Below are positions 7,736-12,641 of a stretch of DNA of 12,641 bases, in pieces. Every line of letters begins with the position of its first letter. Within the stretch, counting starts at the first letter, position 1. Origin of the DNA: Acidobacteriota bacterium (GTDB taxonomy: Bacteria; Acidobacteriota; Terriglobia; Terriglobales; Acidobacteriaceae); assembly GCA_021846065.1 (NCBI GenBank), contig JAJZCP010000022.1:372-13012 (forward strand). Reading direction: 5' to 3'. Under the pieces are notes generated by a model. That model saw only the letters and a program-made list of their open reading frames with translations. It was not told where the DNA came from and ran no database searches. A program made the translations under genes and the position numbers.

Positions 7736-7780
7736 CCGTCAACCGTAAAGTGATAAAGTCACTTGCCCTACGGTTGACGG
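7736..7780 (+). repeat. Two-tier perfect inverted repeat (compound hairpin)
   Basis: CCGTCAACCGTA (7736-7747) pairs exactly with TACGGTTGACGG (7769-7780). Directly inside it AAGTGA (7748-7753) pairs exactly with TCACTT (7759-7764) around a TAAAG loop. The only unpaired stem bases are GCCC (7765-7768), so the RNA could form 18 base pairs with one 4-base bulge. It starts 24 bases after the aminotransferase stop and ends before yraN. No T-run follows on either strand, so it is not a textbook terminator. It could stabilise the upstream mRNA 3' end, act in the yraN leader, or be an operator. Confidence 0.75.
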
Positions 7781-7818
7781 GTTGGTACAGTTAAAAAACT
7801 TTCCCTGGAGCACCTGCA

Positions 7819-8277
7819 ATCTCTTTACTGGCCCAATATCGTCTGTCCCTGCTGGAGCGGACCACAAACTGGCTGGACCGTCAGCCCGTCCGCCGGGCAC
7901 TACCCATGCGTGGGACCACGCATCTGACCACGGGTCTTCGCGGGGAAGATGCGGCGTATTTCTTTTTGCGCAGTCATGGATATGTGATCGTTGCGCGGCG
8001 GTGGCGCTCACCACGCCTGCGCGGGGATGTTGACCTGATCGGCTGGGACGGCGAGTTCCTCTGCTTTATTGAGGTCAAGACGCGGACATCCCGCCTCTTC
8101 CGCCCGGCCGAGTCGGCTGTGGACCACGACAAGCGGCATATGCTGCACCGCATGGCCCAGGCGTATATCCGCCAGATGGAAAATTTTGACCAGATTCCGG
8201 TACGCTTCGATGTCGTGTCGGTGTACTTTGTCGAAGCAAAGCCCGAATTCGAGCTCTTCCGCGGCGCCTTCGCCTGA
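7819..8277 (+). CDS. yraN: UPF0102 / YraN family protein (nuclease-like fold), probable non-AUG start
   Basis: Small protein of the YraN family, which has a restriction-endonuclease-like fold; the physiological role is not settled. The core GLRGEDAAYFFLRSHGY, RGDVDLIGWDGEFLCFIEVKTR and FDVVSVYF shows the D...E-x-K pattern of that fold. The first ATG in frame is at 7906 (123 residues), but it has no ribosome binding site and starts right at the domain edge. The frame stays open back to a TAA at 7792. A GGAG at 7807-7810 lies 8 bases before an ATC codon at 7819, from which 29 more residues (ISLLAQYRLSLLERTTNWLD...) form a plausible amphipathic helix. I annotate this longer form because no ATG, GTG or TTG lies in the extension. 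The family call is firm; the start is not, and 7906 is the conservative choice. Confidence 0.8.
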   Translation: MSLLAQYRLSLLERTTNWLDRQPVRRALPMRGTTHLTTGLRGEDAAYFFLRSHGYVIVARRWRSPRLRGDVDLIGWDGEFLCFIEVKTRTSRLFRPAESAVDHDKRHMLHRMAQAYIRQMENFDQIPVRFDVVSVYFVEAKPEFELFRGAFA

Positions 8278-8284
8278 GGCGCCG
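8262..8284 (+). terminator. Hairpin overlapping the yraN stop codon, possible terminator
   Basis: CGGCGCCT (8262-8269) and AGGCGCCG (8277-8284) form a perfect 8-bp stem with a 7-base loop that includes most of the TGA stop. The sequence after it is only moderately T-rich. It lies between the convergent yraN and cysteine desulfurase genes, where a terminator is expected. Confidence 0.4.
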
Positions 8285-8333
8285 TGCTCCTCCTGATATT
8301 TGTCCCTGATACAAAAACTCCTGCCGTCGCCAG

Positions 8334-9524
8334 TCAGGGAGCCGCGTTGCCGGCGGGCGCAAGCTCGCGAAGCTGCTGCACCGTTTCCACCACTCGCCCG
8401 GCAGCGTAAACAATCTCATCTTCCGTTGTGAAACGGCCCAGGCCAAAGCGGATTGAGCTGTGTGCCTCATCGTCGCTTCGGCCAATGGCGCGCAGAACAT
8501 GCGATGCCTCAATTGCGTCCGACGTGCACGCTGACCCGCTCGAAACCGCAACGTCATCCAGCGCCATCATTAAGGCCTCGCCTTCAGCGCCTCGAAACAG
8601 CATATTAAGGTTGCCAGGGAGGCGAGGCTCCATCGCGCCGTTTACGGCCACATCCGCCAGGGACCCTTCCAGGCGCATCTTCAGCAGATCGCGCAGGCCG
8701 CGCAGCCGCTCCGCTTCCTCAGCCATCTCCTGCTGGGCCAGTGCGCAGGCTGCGCCCATACCAACAATGCCCGGCACGTTCAGCGTGCCCGATCGACGGC
8801 CGCGCTCATGGCCACCGCCATCCATTTGTGCGGCCAGCCGAATGCCGCGGCCCCGCGCTACATACAGCGCGCCCACGCCTTTCGGCCCATAAAGCTTGTG
8901 CGCGGAGAGCGACAGCAGGTCGACCGGCATAGTCTGCATGTTCAAAGGAATTTTCCCGGCTGCCTGTACAGCATCGCTGTGGAACAGAACGCCGCGCTCG
9001 CGGCAAATGGCGCCAATGGCATCGATCGCTTGCAGCACGCCGATCTCATTGTTGGCAGCCATGATGGAGACAAGGATCGTATCTTCGCGGATCGCTGCAC
9101 GCACGCGCTCCGGTGCAACCAGGCCCTGGCGATCCACCGGAAGAATCGTAAGGCAATAGCCCAGCTTTTCCAGGTGAGCGCAGGTATCCAGCACAGCCCG
9201 GTGTTCCGTGGCCTGGGTAATGATGTGGCGTCCCTTGTCCCGCAGCGCCTCCGCCACGCCTTTTAGTGCCAGGTTGTTGCTCTCCGTCGCTCCGGAGGTG
9301 AACACGATCTCCTTCGCGCTGGCGCCCAGCAGGGCAGCTACCTGAGCGCGTGCGGCCTCTACCGCCTGCTCGGCTTTCCACCCGTAGGCGTGGCTGCGGC
9401 TGGCGGCGTTGCCAAACTGCTCAGAAAAATATGGAAGCATCGCCTGCACGACCCGGGGATCAACCGGCGTGGTGGCCTGATAGTCAAGGTAGATGGGCGG
9501 ACGCTTTTGCTGGGATGCCGTCAT
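8334..9524 (-). CDS. Cysteine desulfurase, IscS/NifS family
   Basis: PLP enzyme that removes sulfur from L-cysteine as a persulfide on its active-site cysteine and hands it to iron-sulfur cluster assembly or tRNA thiolation, releasing alanine. The 396 residues match the group I (IscS/NifS) length. Visible are [14 protein letters not shown] (12-25), [15 protein letters not shown] (75-89), H108 in ATEHRAVLD, and [17 protein letters not shown] (205-221) with Schiff-base lysine K210. The persulfide cysteine is C333 in SSGSACTSD. The ATG at 9524 lacks a clear Shine-Dalgarno sequence. No iscU, iscR or sufBCD gene is next to it, so it stands alone, convergent with yraN and divergent from a 55-residue zinc-ribbon-like protein. 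I leave the symbol empty because IscS and NifS cannot be told apart here. Confidence 0.93.
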   Translation of the reverse strand: MTASQQKRPPIYLDYQATTPVDPRVVQAMLPYFSEQFGNAASRSHAYGWKAEQAVEAARAQVAALLGASAKEIVFTSGATESNNLALKGVAEALRDKGRHIITQATEHRAVLDTCAHLEKLGYCLTILPVDRQGLVAPERVRAAIREDTILVSIMAANNEIGVLQAIDAIGAICRERGVLFHSDAVQAAGKIPLNMQTMPVDLLSLSAHKLYGPKGVGALYVARGRGIRLAAQMDGGGHERGRRSGTLNVPGIVGMGAACALAQQEMAEEAERLRGLRDLLKMRLEGSLADVAVNGAMEPRLPGNLNMLFRGAEGEALMMALDDVAVSSGSACTSDAIEASHVLRAIGRSDDEAHSSIRFGLGRFTTEDEIVYAAGRVVETVQQLRELAPAGNAAP

Positions 9525-9582
9525 GGTGCGCGCTGCTGTTTTCCGTAGGGCTTAGGCGGCGTTTGCTGTCAGGTTTTTCCTT

Positions 9583-9588
9583 TTGACA
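9583..9588 (+). promoter_or_regulatory. -35 box of the 55-residue protein gene
   Basis: A perfect TTGACA in the 125-base divergent region. The -10 at normal spacing would fall near 9605-9611 (TGAGACT), which is a poor match. On the opposite strand the same bases read TTGTCA, so this element could also belong to the desulfurase promoter. Confidence 0.35.
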
Positions 9589-9649
9589 AACCGCTCCCCT
9601 TATTTGAGACTAACGCCATCGGGAGCCATCCGCAGCAAAACCTCTAACC

Positions 9650-9817
9650 ATGCAAGCCTGTAAACATCCCCGCGTACGTGTCGTGTCGCGCGACGAAGAC
9701 AGTGAGTTTGTCGAATGTCTGGAGTGCGGCGAAGTATTTGATTCCAGCGAATTTTCTGATATGGAGATTGAAGAGCAGTCCGGCGTGGATGCTGAAGGCG
9801 CAACGCCGGAGGCGTAA
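9650..9817 (+). CDS. Small conserved-looking protein with C-x-H ... C-x2-C putative zinc site (55 residues)
   Basis: ATG at 9650, TAA at 9815-9817. The product begins MQACKHPRVRVVSRDEDSEF and has C4, H6, C23 and C26 (ECLECGEVFDSSEF), an arrangement like a minimal zinc ribbon. The C-terminal half is strongly acidic (EFSDMEIEEQSGVDAEGATPEA) and probably disordered. I cannot assign a function. It is divergent from the cysteine desulfurase with a shared 125-base control region, and it ends 10 bases from the convergent phosphatidyltransferase gene. There is no close ribosome binding site; GGGAG at 9621-9625 is too far away. Support comes from the cysteine spacing and the compact fit between the flanking genes. 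It could be a structural zinc protein or a protein-interaction module; any link to sulfur metabolism is only inferred from position. Confidence 0.6.
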   Translation: MQACKHPRVRVVSRDEDSEFVECLECGEVFDSSEFSDMEIEEQSGVDAEGATPEA

Positions 9818-9827
9818 CCGCCGTCTG

Positions 9828-10394
9828 TCAGGCTCCGCGTTCGGGCGACGCGCCCAGCCGCTGGCCAGCCAGCCACAGGTAGTGGAAGCCCGAGGCCACC
9901 GTAAGCCACAGTGTGGCTTGCAGAGAAAATTGCCGCACTCGTAATACCCACAACAGCGGATGGGTCTGCGCCAGCACGACAGAGCAGACAGCTAGAATCT
10001 GCGCCAGCGTGTTCGCCTTGCCCAGCAGGCTGGGCCGGAAGTCGCGAATGCCGGTTGTCAGGAACAGCAGTGCTCCCACGACAATAATGCCCAGATCACG
10101 GCTGAAGACCATAACGGTCACACGGCGGGACACCAGACCTACGTGCATCAGCACCAGAAACAGCGTGCTGAGCAGCAGCTTGTCCGCCACCGGGTCCAGA
10201 TATGAGCCGAGCGTCGTGCGCTGACGGAACAGCCGCGCCAGCGCGCCATCCAGGCCATCGCTGATTCCGGCAATCACAATCAGAATAAAGGCGCGATGAA
10301 AATGCCCGTCAAGGATCGACAGGACGAGGAATGGAATGATGGAGAGCCGTAGCAGCGTGAGTTGATTGGGCAGCGCGCGTAATTGGCCGAGCAC
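9828..10394 (-). CDS. pgsA: CDP-alcohol phosphatidyltransferase, PgsA-like (CDP-diacylglycerol-glycerol-3-phosphate 3-phosphatidyltransferase)
   Basis: Integral membrane enzyme that most likely condenses CDP-diacylglycerol with glycerol 3-phosphate, the committed step to phosphatidylglycerol and cardiolipin. The 188 residues carry the complete CDP-alcohol signature in DGLDGALARLFRQRTTLGSY and the bases after it: D46-G47, A51, R54, G63, D67 and D71 (LDPVADK). Several hydrophobic stretches follow the family pattern: about 12-29, 34-45, 72-88, 92-113, 128-142 and 158-176. The start NQLTLLRLSIIPFLVL is typical of PgsA. The start codon is GTG at 10394; the ATG further upstream is closed by a TGA, and an AGGA lies 13 bases before the GTG, which is too distant to be strong. 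A GATAAT at 10419 to 10414 may be its -10 box. Other alcohol acceptors such as inositol cannot be excluded. Confidence 0.87.
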   Translation of the reverse strand: MLGQLRALPNQLTLLRLSIIPFLVLSILDGHFHRAFILIVIAGISDGLDGALARLFRQRTTLGSYLDPVADKLLLSTLFLVLMHVGLVSRRVTVMVFSRDLGIIVVGALLFLTTGIRDFRPSLLGKANTLAQILAVCSVVLAQTHPLLWVLRVRQFSLQATLWLTVASGFHYLWLAGQRLGASPERGA

Positions 10395-10435
10395 GGCGAT
10401 TTGTCAGTCCTGCATTATCGTAACCCAAGCGCGCG

Positions 10436-10462
10436 GCGGGCGGGACGCATTCGTCCGTCCGC
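10436..10462. repeat. GC-rich imperfect hairpin between pgsA and tRNA-Val
   Basis: GGACG (10443-10447) pairs with CGTCC (10452-10456) around a CATT loop. Past one bulged G the stem continues for six pairs (10436-10441 with 10457-10462), one of them a G-T wobble. It sits upstream of both divergent transcription units. Its role is unknown; base composition alone could produce it. Confidence 0.35.
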
Positions 10463-10479
10463 GGCTGCCCGTTTCCATT

Positions 10480-10485
10480 TACAAT
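10480..10485 (+). promoter_or_regulatory. -10 box of tRNA-Val
   Basis: TACAAT, 19 bases before the mature tRNA 5' end, implies a leader of roughly 12 bases for RNase P to remove. The -35 region is GC-rich and not recognisable. The hexamer is identical to the cysS -10 box. Confidence 0.45.
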
Positions 10486-10504
10486 CGGAGAAGTTCCTTT
10501 CTGT

Positions 10505-10581
10505 AGGCGCGTAGCTCAGTTGGTTAGAGCGCTACCTTGACACGGTAGAGGTCAGGAGTTCGAGTCTCCTCGTGCCTACCA
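10505..10581 (+). tRNA. tRNA-Val, anticodon GAC
   Basis: A complete 77-base cloverleaf with encoded CCA. The acceptor stem is AGGCGCG / CGTGCCT (one G-U pair), the D stem GCTC / GAGC, and the anticodon stem CTACC / GGTAG with loop TTGACAC and anticodon GAC at positions 34-36. The variable loop is AGGTC, and the T stem AGGAG / CTCCT has loop TTCGAGT. It reads GUC and GUU valine codons. The integrase gene starts its downstream flank 63 bases away and reads toward it, so the 3' half is the likely integration target of a mobile element. The gene is intact. Confidence 0.96.
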
Positions 10582-10607
10582 TATTCTTCATAGACTTAGC
10601 GAATCCG

Positions 10608-10622
10608 CCTCGAAAAACGAGG
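10608..10622. repeat. Small hairpin between tRNA-Val and the integrase stop
   Basis: CCTCG and CGAGG flank AAAAA (TTTTT on the minus strand). The 5-bp stem lies in the 63-base gap where tRNA and integrase transcription converge and where the attachment site probably ends. No T-run follows it, so a terminator role is weak. Confidence 0.3.
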
Positions 10623-10644
10623 GTTTGAAAGGGTTCGATAAGGA

Positions 10645-11856
10645 TTATGACTCTCCCGCCACAACTTTCTTCGGAAGAATCTGGTTGGCAACTTTGCTTT
10701 GCGCCTCGCGTTTGGCGGGCGTAAGCGCTTGTGTGTAAACATCCAGCGTGATCCGGCTGTTCGCGTGGCGCAGCAGCTCCTGCACGACCTTCACGTCCTC
10801 GCCATTCGCTTTCAGAACGGTCGCCAACGTGTGGCGGAAGGTATGCCAGCCGATGCGCTTGAGGATGCCGACCTTCCTGGCAGCCGGTTGGATATTTCGG
10901 CTCATCAGGCTGTCGGGCCAGAGGGGCTGCTTGCCGTTCATGCGAATGCTGGCAAAGACCCAATCCTCCGGCTGGTTGTAGATGGTGGACTGTTTCCACA
11001 ACCAGACCTCCTCCGCAACGGCCGCATCCAGAGGGACCGGCTTTCTGGAAGCCTCCGTTTTGCAGCGTCCGACGACCTGATGGACGATGGAGCGGCTGAC
11101 CTGAATCTGAAGTTGGTCAAAATCGATGTCCGACCACTTCAACGCCAGCAGTTCACTCCGGCGTAGCCCCGTCACTGCATCCAGAATGACGAGCGTCCGT
11201 TCGCGCATCGGAAGTTCGGCGAGCAGCAATTGGAACTCCGCAACATCCAGCACTTCGGGGATGTGCTCCCGCTTGGCGCTCTGGCGCACGCGCGTAATCG
11301 GGTTCGAGTTCTGTGGAAGCCACTCGTACCGGATCGCGTGATTGAACAGAGCATGCATGATGTTTCGGGTCTTCGCCTTGGTTCCTCGTGCCATCATCTT
11401 CCCACTTGAAAGAGTCAGGCGCTTGAGCCATTCTTCGACTGCGACCGTGCGAACCTCGCGCAGCCGAAACGGCCCCCAACGAGGTTCGATCCAGCGGTCC
11501 AGGAAGATGGTGTAAGTTTTCTTCGTGGAGTACGCCTTTTCGTCTTCATCGGGTTCACCTTCCGATTGCTCAATTCGCAACTCGGTTTCCTTGTAATGGT
11601 TGATCAGTTCCTTGACCGAATATGGCTGCCATTCCGATCTTGGGGCCTGTTGGTTGATGTTGAACCGCAGCGTGCTGATCGCATTCTGTGCGCTGGCCTC
11701 GGTCGGATACTCTTCGACCGTTCCCACCACAGACTTGCGGTACCGTTTGCTGCCGTTGGCGTCGATCTCGTACCAACGGAAGAACCAGCAATCCGGCCCC
11801 CGTTTGCGTGCAATCCGCTGCAGACTTCCTTGCTGATATCGTGCTCGCCTAAACAT
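10645..11856 (-). CDS. int: Tyrosine recombinase / phage-type integrase
   Basis: Site-specific recombinase that inserts and excises the mobile element at the adjacent tRNA-Val. From ATG 11856 it has 403 residues. An arm-binding-like N-terminus (RRARYQQGSLQRIARKRG) comes first, then a SAM-like core-binding domain about 75-190 (LINHYKETEL ... WLKRLTL ... ARGTKAKTRNIMHALFNHAI). The catalytic domain has R232 (DAVTGLRRSELLALKW), K266 (GRCKTEAS), H338-x-x-R341 (GWHTFRHTLA), H364 (LLRHANS) and nucleophile Y374 (ITLDVYTQAL). All catalytic residues are present, so it looks functional. AGGAG 7 bases upstream fixes the ATG; an in-frame GTG at 11880 has no such site. It lies downstream of a small helix-turn-helix gene on the same strand and reads toward the tRNA, the usual island layout. 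Confidence 0.95.
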   Translation of the reverse strand: MFRRARYQQGSLQRIARKRGPDCWFFRWYEIDANGSKRYRKSVVGTVEEYPTEASAQNAISTLRFNINQQAPRSEWQPYSVKELINHYKETELRIEQSEGEPDEDEKAYSTKKTYTIFLDRWIEPRWGPFRLREVRTVAVEEWLKRLTLSSGKMMARGTKAKTRNIMHALFNHAIRYEWLPQNSNPITRVRQSAKREHIPEVLDVAEFQLLLAELPMRERTLVILDAVTGLRRSELLALKWSDIDFDQLQIQVSRSIVHQVVGRCKTEASRKPVPLDAAVAEEVWLWKQSTIYNQPEDWVFASIRMNGKQPLWPDSLMSRNIQPAARKVGILKRIGWHTFRHTLATVLKANGEDVKVVQELLRHANSRITLDVYTQALTPAKREAQSKVANQILPKKVVAGES

Positions 11857-11863
11857 GAGATTT

Positions 11864-11868
11864 CTCCT
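11864..11868 (-). promoter_or_regulatory. Ribosome binding site of int
   Basis: AGGAG on the minus strand, 7 bases before the ATG at 11856. It rules out the upstream GTG at 11880 as the main start. Confidence 0.8.
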
Positions 11869-11930
11869 GTTCAGCGGCACCGGTGGCTACTACACACACT
11901 ACTCAGATCTGGTGAAGTAGTCGATGAAGA

Positions 11931-11945
11931 TCAGCGGCCCGCTGA
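11931..11945. repeat. 15-base perfect palindrome between xis-like gene and int
   Basis: TCAGCGG, one central C, CCGCTGA. The half-site TCAGCGGC recurs at 11871-11878 just before the int ribosome binding site. On the minus strand it lies 19 bases past the small HTH gene stop and is followed by TCTTCATC. It may be a weak terminator, an operator, or a recombination-protein binding site. Confidence 0.45.
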
Positions 11946-11963
11946 ATCGCTGGTTGCGCCCAA

Positions 11964-12212
11964 TTACCCGGCGCGCGGAACGGTCTGGGCCGTGCGCTCT
12001 CGCAGCCACGCTTCCAACTCCGAGGCCAGGTAGCGCCAGTATCTGCGCCGCCCTTCACCGATGGGGTGAGCGGGCACAATTCCCTGGCGGGACCAGCGTT
12101 GCAGGGTTTTCGGATGGACGCTGAGCACAATCGCACCTTCGTCCGCATCCACGAAGCGTTCATGCAAAGTGAGGTCGGCTTGGCGAATCGGAGCAGAAAT
12201 AGAGGAATTCAT
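11964..12212 (-). CDS. Small helix-turn-helix protein, excisionase-like
   Basis: An 82-residue DNA-binding protein with a single MerR/excisionase-type winged helix-turn-helix. The first helix is at about 22-32 (DADEGAIVLSV), the recognition helix at 33-44 (HPKTLQRWSRQG), the wing at 48-57 (AHPIGEGRRR), and a closing helix at about 64-72 (SELEAWLRE). Such proteins next to tyrosine recombinases usually act as recombination directionality factors or as regulators of int. AGGAGG lies 3 bases before the ATG at 12212, close but strong. The 107-base gap to int holds a palindrome, so the two may be co-transcribed or separately controlled. A plain transcriptional regulator is the alternative; nothing in the sequence separates the two roles. 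Confidence 0.8.
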   Translation of the reverse strand: MNSSISAPIRQADLTLHERFVDADEGAIVLSVHPKTLQRWSRQGIVPAHPIGEGRRRYWRYLASELEAWLRERTAQTVPRAG

Positions 12213-12215
12213 AAG

Positions 12216-12221
12216 CCTCCT
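12216..12221 (-). promoter_or_regulatory. Ribosome binding site of the excisionase-like gene
   Basis: AGGAGG on the minus strand with a short 3-base spacing to ATG 12212. Upstream, a TTGGAC (12262 to 12257) with TACGCT 18 bases further on is a weak promoter candidate. Confidence 0.6.
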
Positions 12222-12282
12222 ATCTGCTTGGCAGCGTAGGTAGGCATCGGCGGTTCGTCCAAGACTTCATTGGATCAGATAA

Positions 12283-12297
12283 ATAGCCGACGGCTAT
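12283..12297. repeat. 15-base perfect palindrome upstream of the excisionase-like gene
   Basis: ATAGCCG, one central A, CGGCTAT, in the 200-base divergent region between the HTH gene and padR. It has the same 7-1-7 design as the palindrome at 11931-11945 but a different sequence. It could be an operator for the island genes or a binding site for the recombination proteins. Confidence 0.45.
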
Positions 12298-12360
12298 CCG
12301 TTTCCTGAGAGATGTCCTTTATCAGAGGTCAAGTCCCCGCAAAGACCATCTGTCTACTCC

Positions 12361-12390
12361 TTGACTGGCTAGGAGAGATGGGATTATGCT
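12361..12390 (+). promoter_or_regulatory. Sigma-70-type promoter of padR
   Basis: TTGACT (12361-12366, 5 of 6) and TATGCT (12385-12390, 4 of 6) are 18 bases apart, 22 bases before the padR ATG. Inverted repeats flank and overlap the -10 box (see 12370-12407), as expected for autorepression. Confidence 0.5.
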
Positions 12391-12407
12391 CCTATTCCAT
12401 CTAGGAG
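12370..12407 (+). promoter_or_regulatory. Candidate PadR operator around the -10 box
   Basis: AGATGGGA (12376-12383) and TTCCATCT (12395-12402) form a 7-of-8 inverted repeat with an 11-base spacer that contains the -10 box. The hexamer TAGGAG appears at 12370-12375, inverted at 12389-12394, and again at 12402-12407, where it includes the ribosome binding site. PadR proteins commonly bind such dyads over their own promoters; that this one does is inferred. Confidence 0.4.
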
Positions 12408-12412
12408 ACCGC

Positions 12413-12641
12413 ATGGCAAAACGCGTAGATCTACTCCAAGGAACCCTCGACCTGTTGATCCTCAAGGCCATTTCGCTCGGCCCGTTGCATGGGTATGGCA
12501 TTCTGCTCCGTATCCAGCAGATTTCCGGAGACCGGTTGGAGATCCAGCAAGGCTCGTTTTACCCAGCCATTTATCGGCTGGAGCATCAGGGCTGGATCGA
12601 GGGCGAATGGGGGGAATCGGAGAACAACCGCAAAGCCAAGT
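12413..12641 (+). CDS. PadR family transcriptional regulator (C-terminus beyond right edge)
   Basis: The first 76 residues of a winged helix-turn-helix repressor are visible, about two thirds of a short PadR protein. The N-terminal VDLLQGTLDLLILKAISLG and the GPLHGYGILLRIQQ turn are standard PadR. The recognition region QQGSFYPAIYRLEHQGWIEG (45-64) and WGESENNRKAK follow. This sequence type is the one commonly found directly upstream of macrolide-exporter-like duplicated permeases (ADOP) in Acidobacteria, so an efflux or permease gene is expected past the edge; that is inference. AGGAG at 12403-12407 lies 5 bases before the ATG. The gene is divergent from the excisionase-like gene. Whether it is island cargo or flanking chromosome cannot be decided here. 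Confidence 0.9.
   Translation, partial: MAKRVDLLQGTLDLLILKAISLGPLHGYGILLRIQQISGDRLEIQQGSFYPAIYRLEHQGWIEGEWGESENNRKAK

Noticed and set aside
7782..8033. TTG-initiated frame with an A-AAA-AAC slippery heptamer that could feed yraN by frameshifting
   Set aside because: The heptamer favours a -1 shift, whereas reaching the yraN frame needs +1. The simpler reading is an upstream non-AUG start in the yraN frame.
10532..10999. 155-codon minus-strand frame ending in GTRRLELLTSTVSR
   Set aside because: Its C-terminus is the antisense of the tRNA-Val 3' half, a known annotation artefact, and the rest is the wrong frame of the integrase gene.
11857..11880. GTG start of the integrase at 11880
   Set aside because: The extra eight codons overlap the AGGAG site that serves the ATG at 11856.
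12239..12246. GGTAGGCA, matching the complement of the tRNA-Val 3' end (candidate attachment repeat)
   Set aside because: Only 8 bases and in inverted orientation; integration makes direct repeats, and the match stops before the T-arm.
1..12641. CRISPR array, insertion sequence, rRNA or toxin-antitoxin pair
   Set aside because: No regularly spaced direct repeats, transposase motifs, rRNA segments or paired small toxin/antitoxin genes were seen on either strand.

Overview
The window looks like chromosomal DNA from a GC-rich, free-living bacterium, most likely an Acidobacteriota member of the Terriglobia type. This assignment is inferred. It rests on the high GC content, a secreted glycoside hydrolase family 2 enzyme, and a PadR regulator whose sequence (GSFYPAIYRLEHQGW, then WGESENNRKAK) resembles regulators usually found next to the duplicated orphan permeases (ADOP) of Acidobacteria. 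No 16S or taxonomic marker is present to settle it.

Layout, left to right. Positions 1-1711 (minus strand) hold the N-terminal two thirds of a secreted beta-mannosidase-like GH2 enzyme whose C-terminus lies beyond the left edge. Next comes a tRNA-processing and translation block: a CCA-adding/poly(A) polymerase family enzyme (minus), then tsaD (plus, head-to-head with it) and cysS (plus). A 346-base stretch without a clear gene follows; it holds a -10-like box, a doubtful 43-codon reading frame and a small hairpin. It leads into a class III PLP aminotransferase (plus), a striking compound hairpin, and yraN (UPF0102, plus), which probably starts upstream of its first ATG. Convergent to yraN is an IscS/NifS-type cysteine desulfurase (minus). 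Divergent from that is a 55-residue putative zinc-binding protein (plus), then a CDP-alcohol phosphatidyltransferase of the PgsA type (minus).

From 10505 the character changes. A complete tRNA-Val(GAC) is followed 63 bases later by a tyrosine recombinase reading toward it (minus). Upstream of the recombinase lies a small helix-turn-helix protein resembling an excisionase (minus), then a palindrome-rich intergenic region, then the 5' end of a padR gene (plus) cut by the right edge. This is the typical end of a genomic island integrated at a tRNA 3' end. The other attachment site was not found here.

How the genes fit together: the central genes are housekeeping (tRNA 3'-end maturation, t6A37 modification, cysteinyl-tRNA charging, sulfur mobilisation, phosphatidylglycerol synthesis) and form mostly single-gene units rather than one operon. 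The right end is mobile DNA, with a PadR-controlled cargo or flanking locus starting at the edge. No CRISPR array, insertion sequence, rRNA or clear defence system was seen. The less ordinary points are the 7736-7780 hairpin, the apparent non-AUG start of yraN, the zinc-ribbon-like small protein opposite the cysteine desulfurase, and the repeats around the xis-int and padR control regions.
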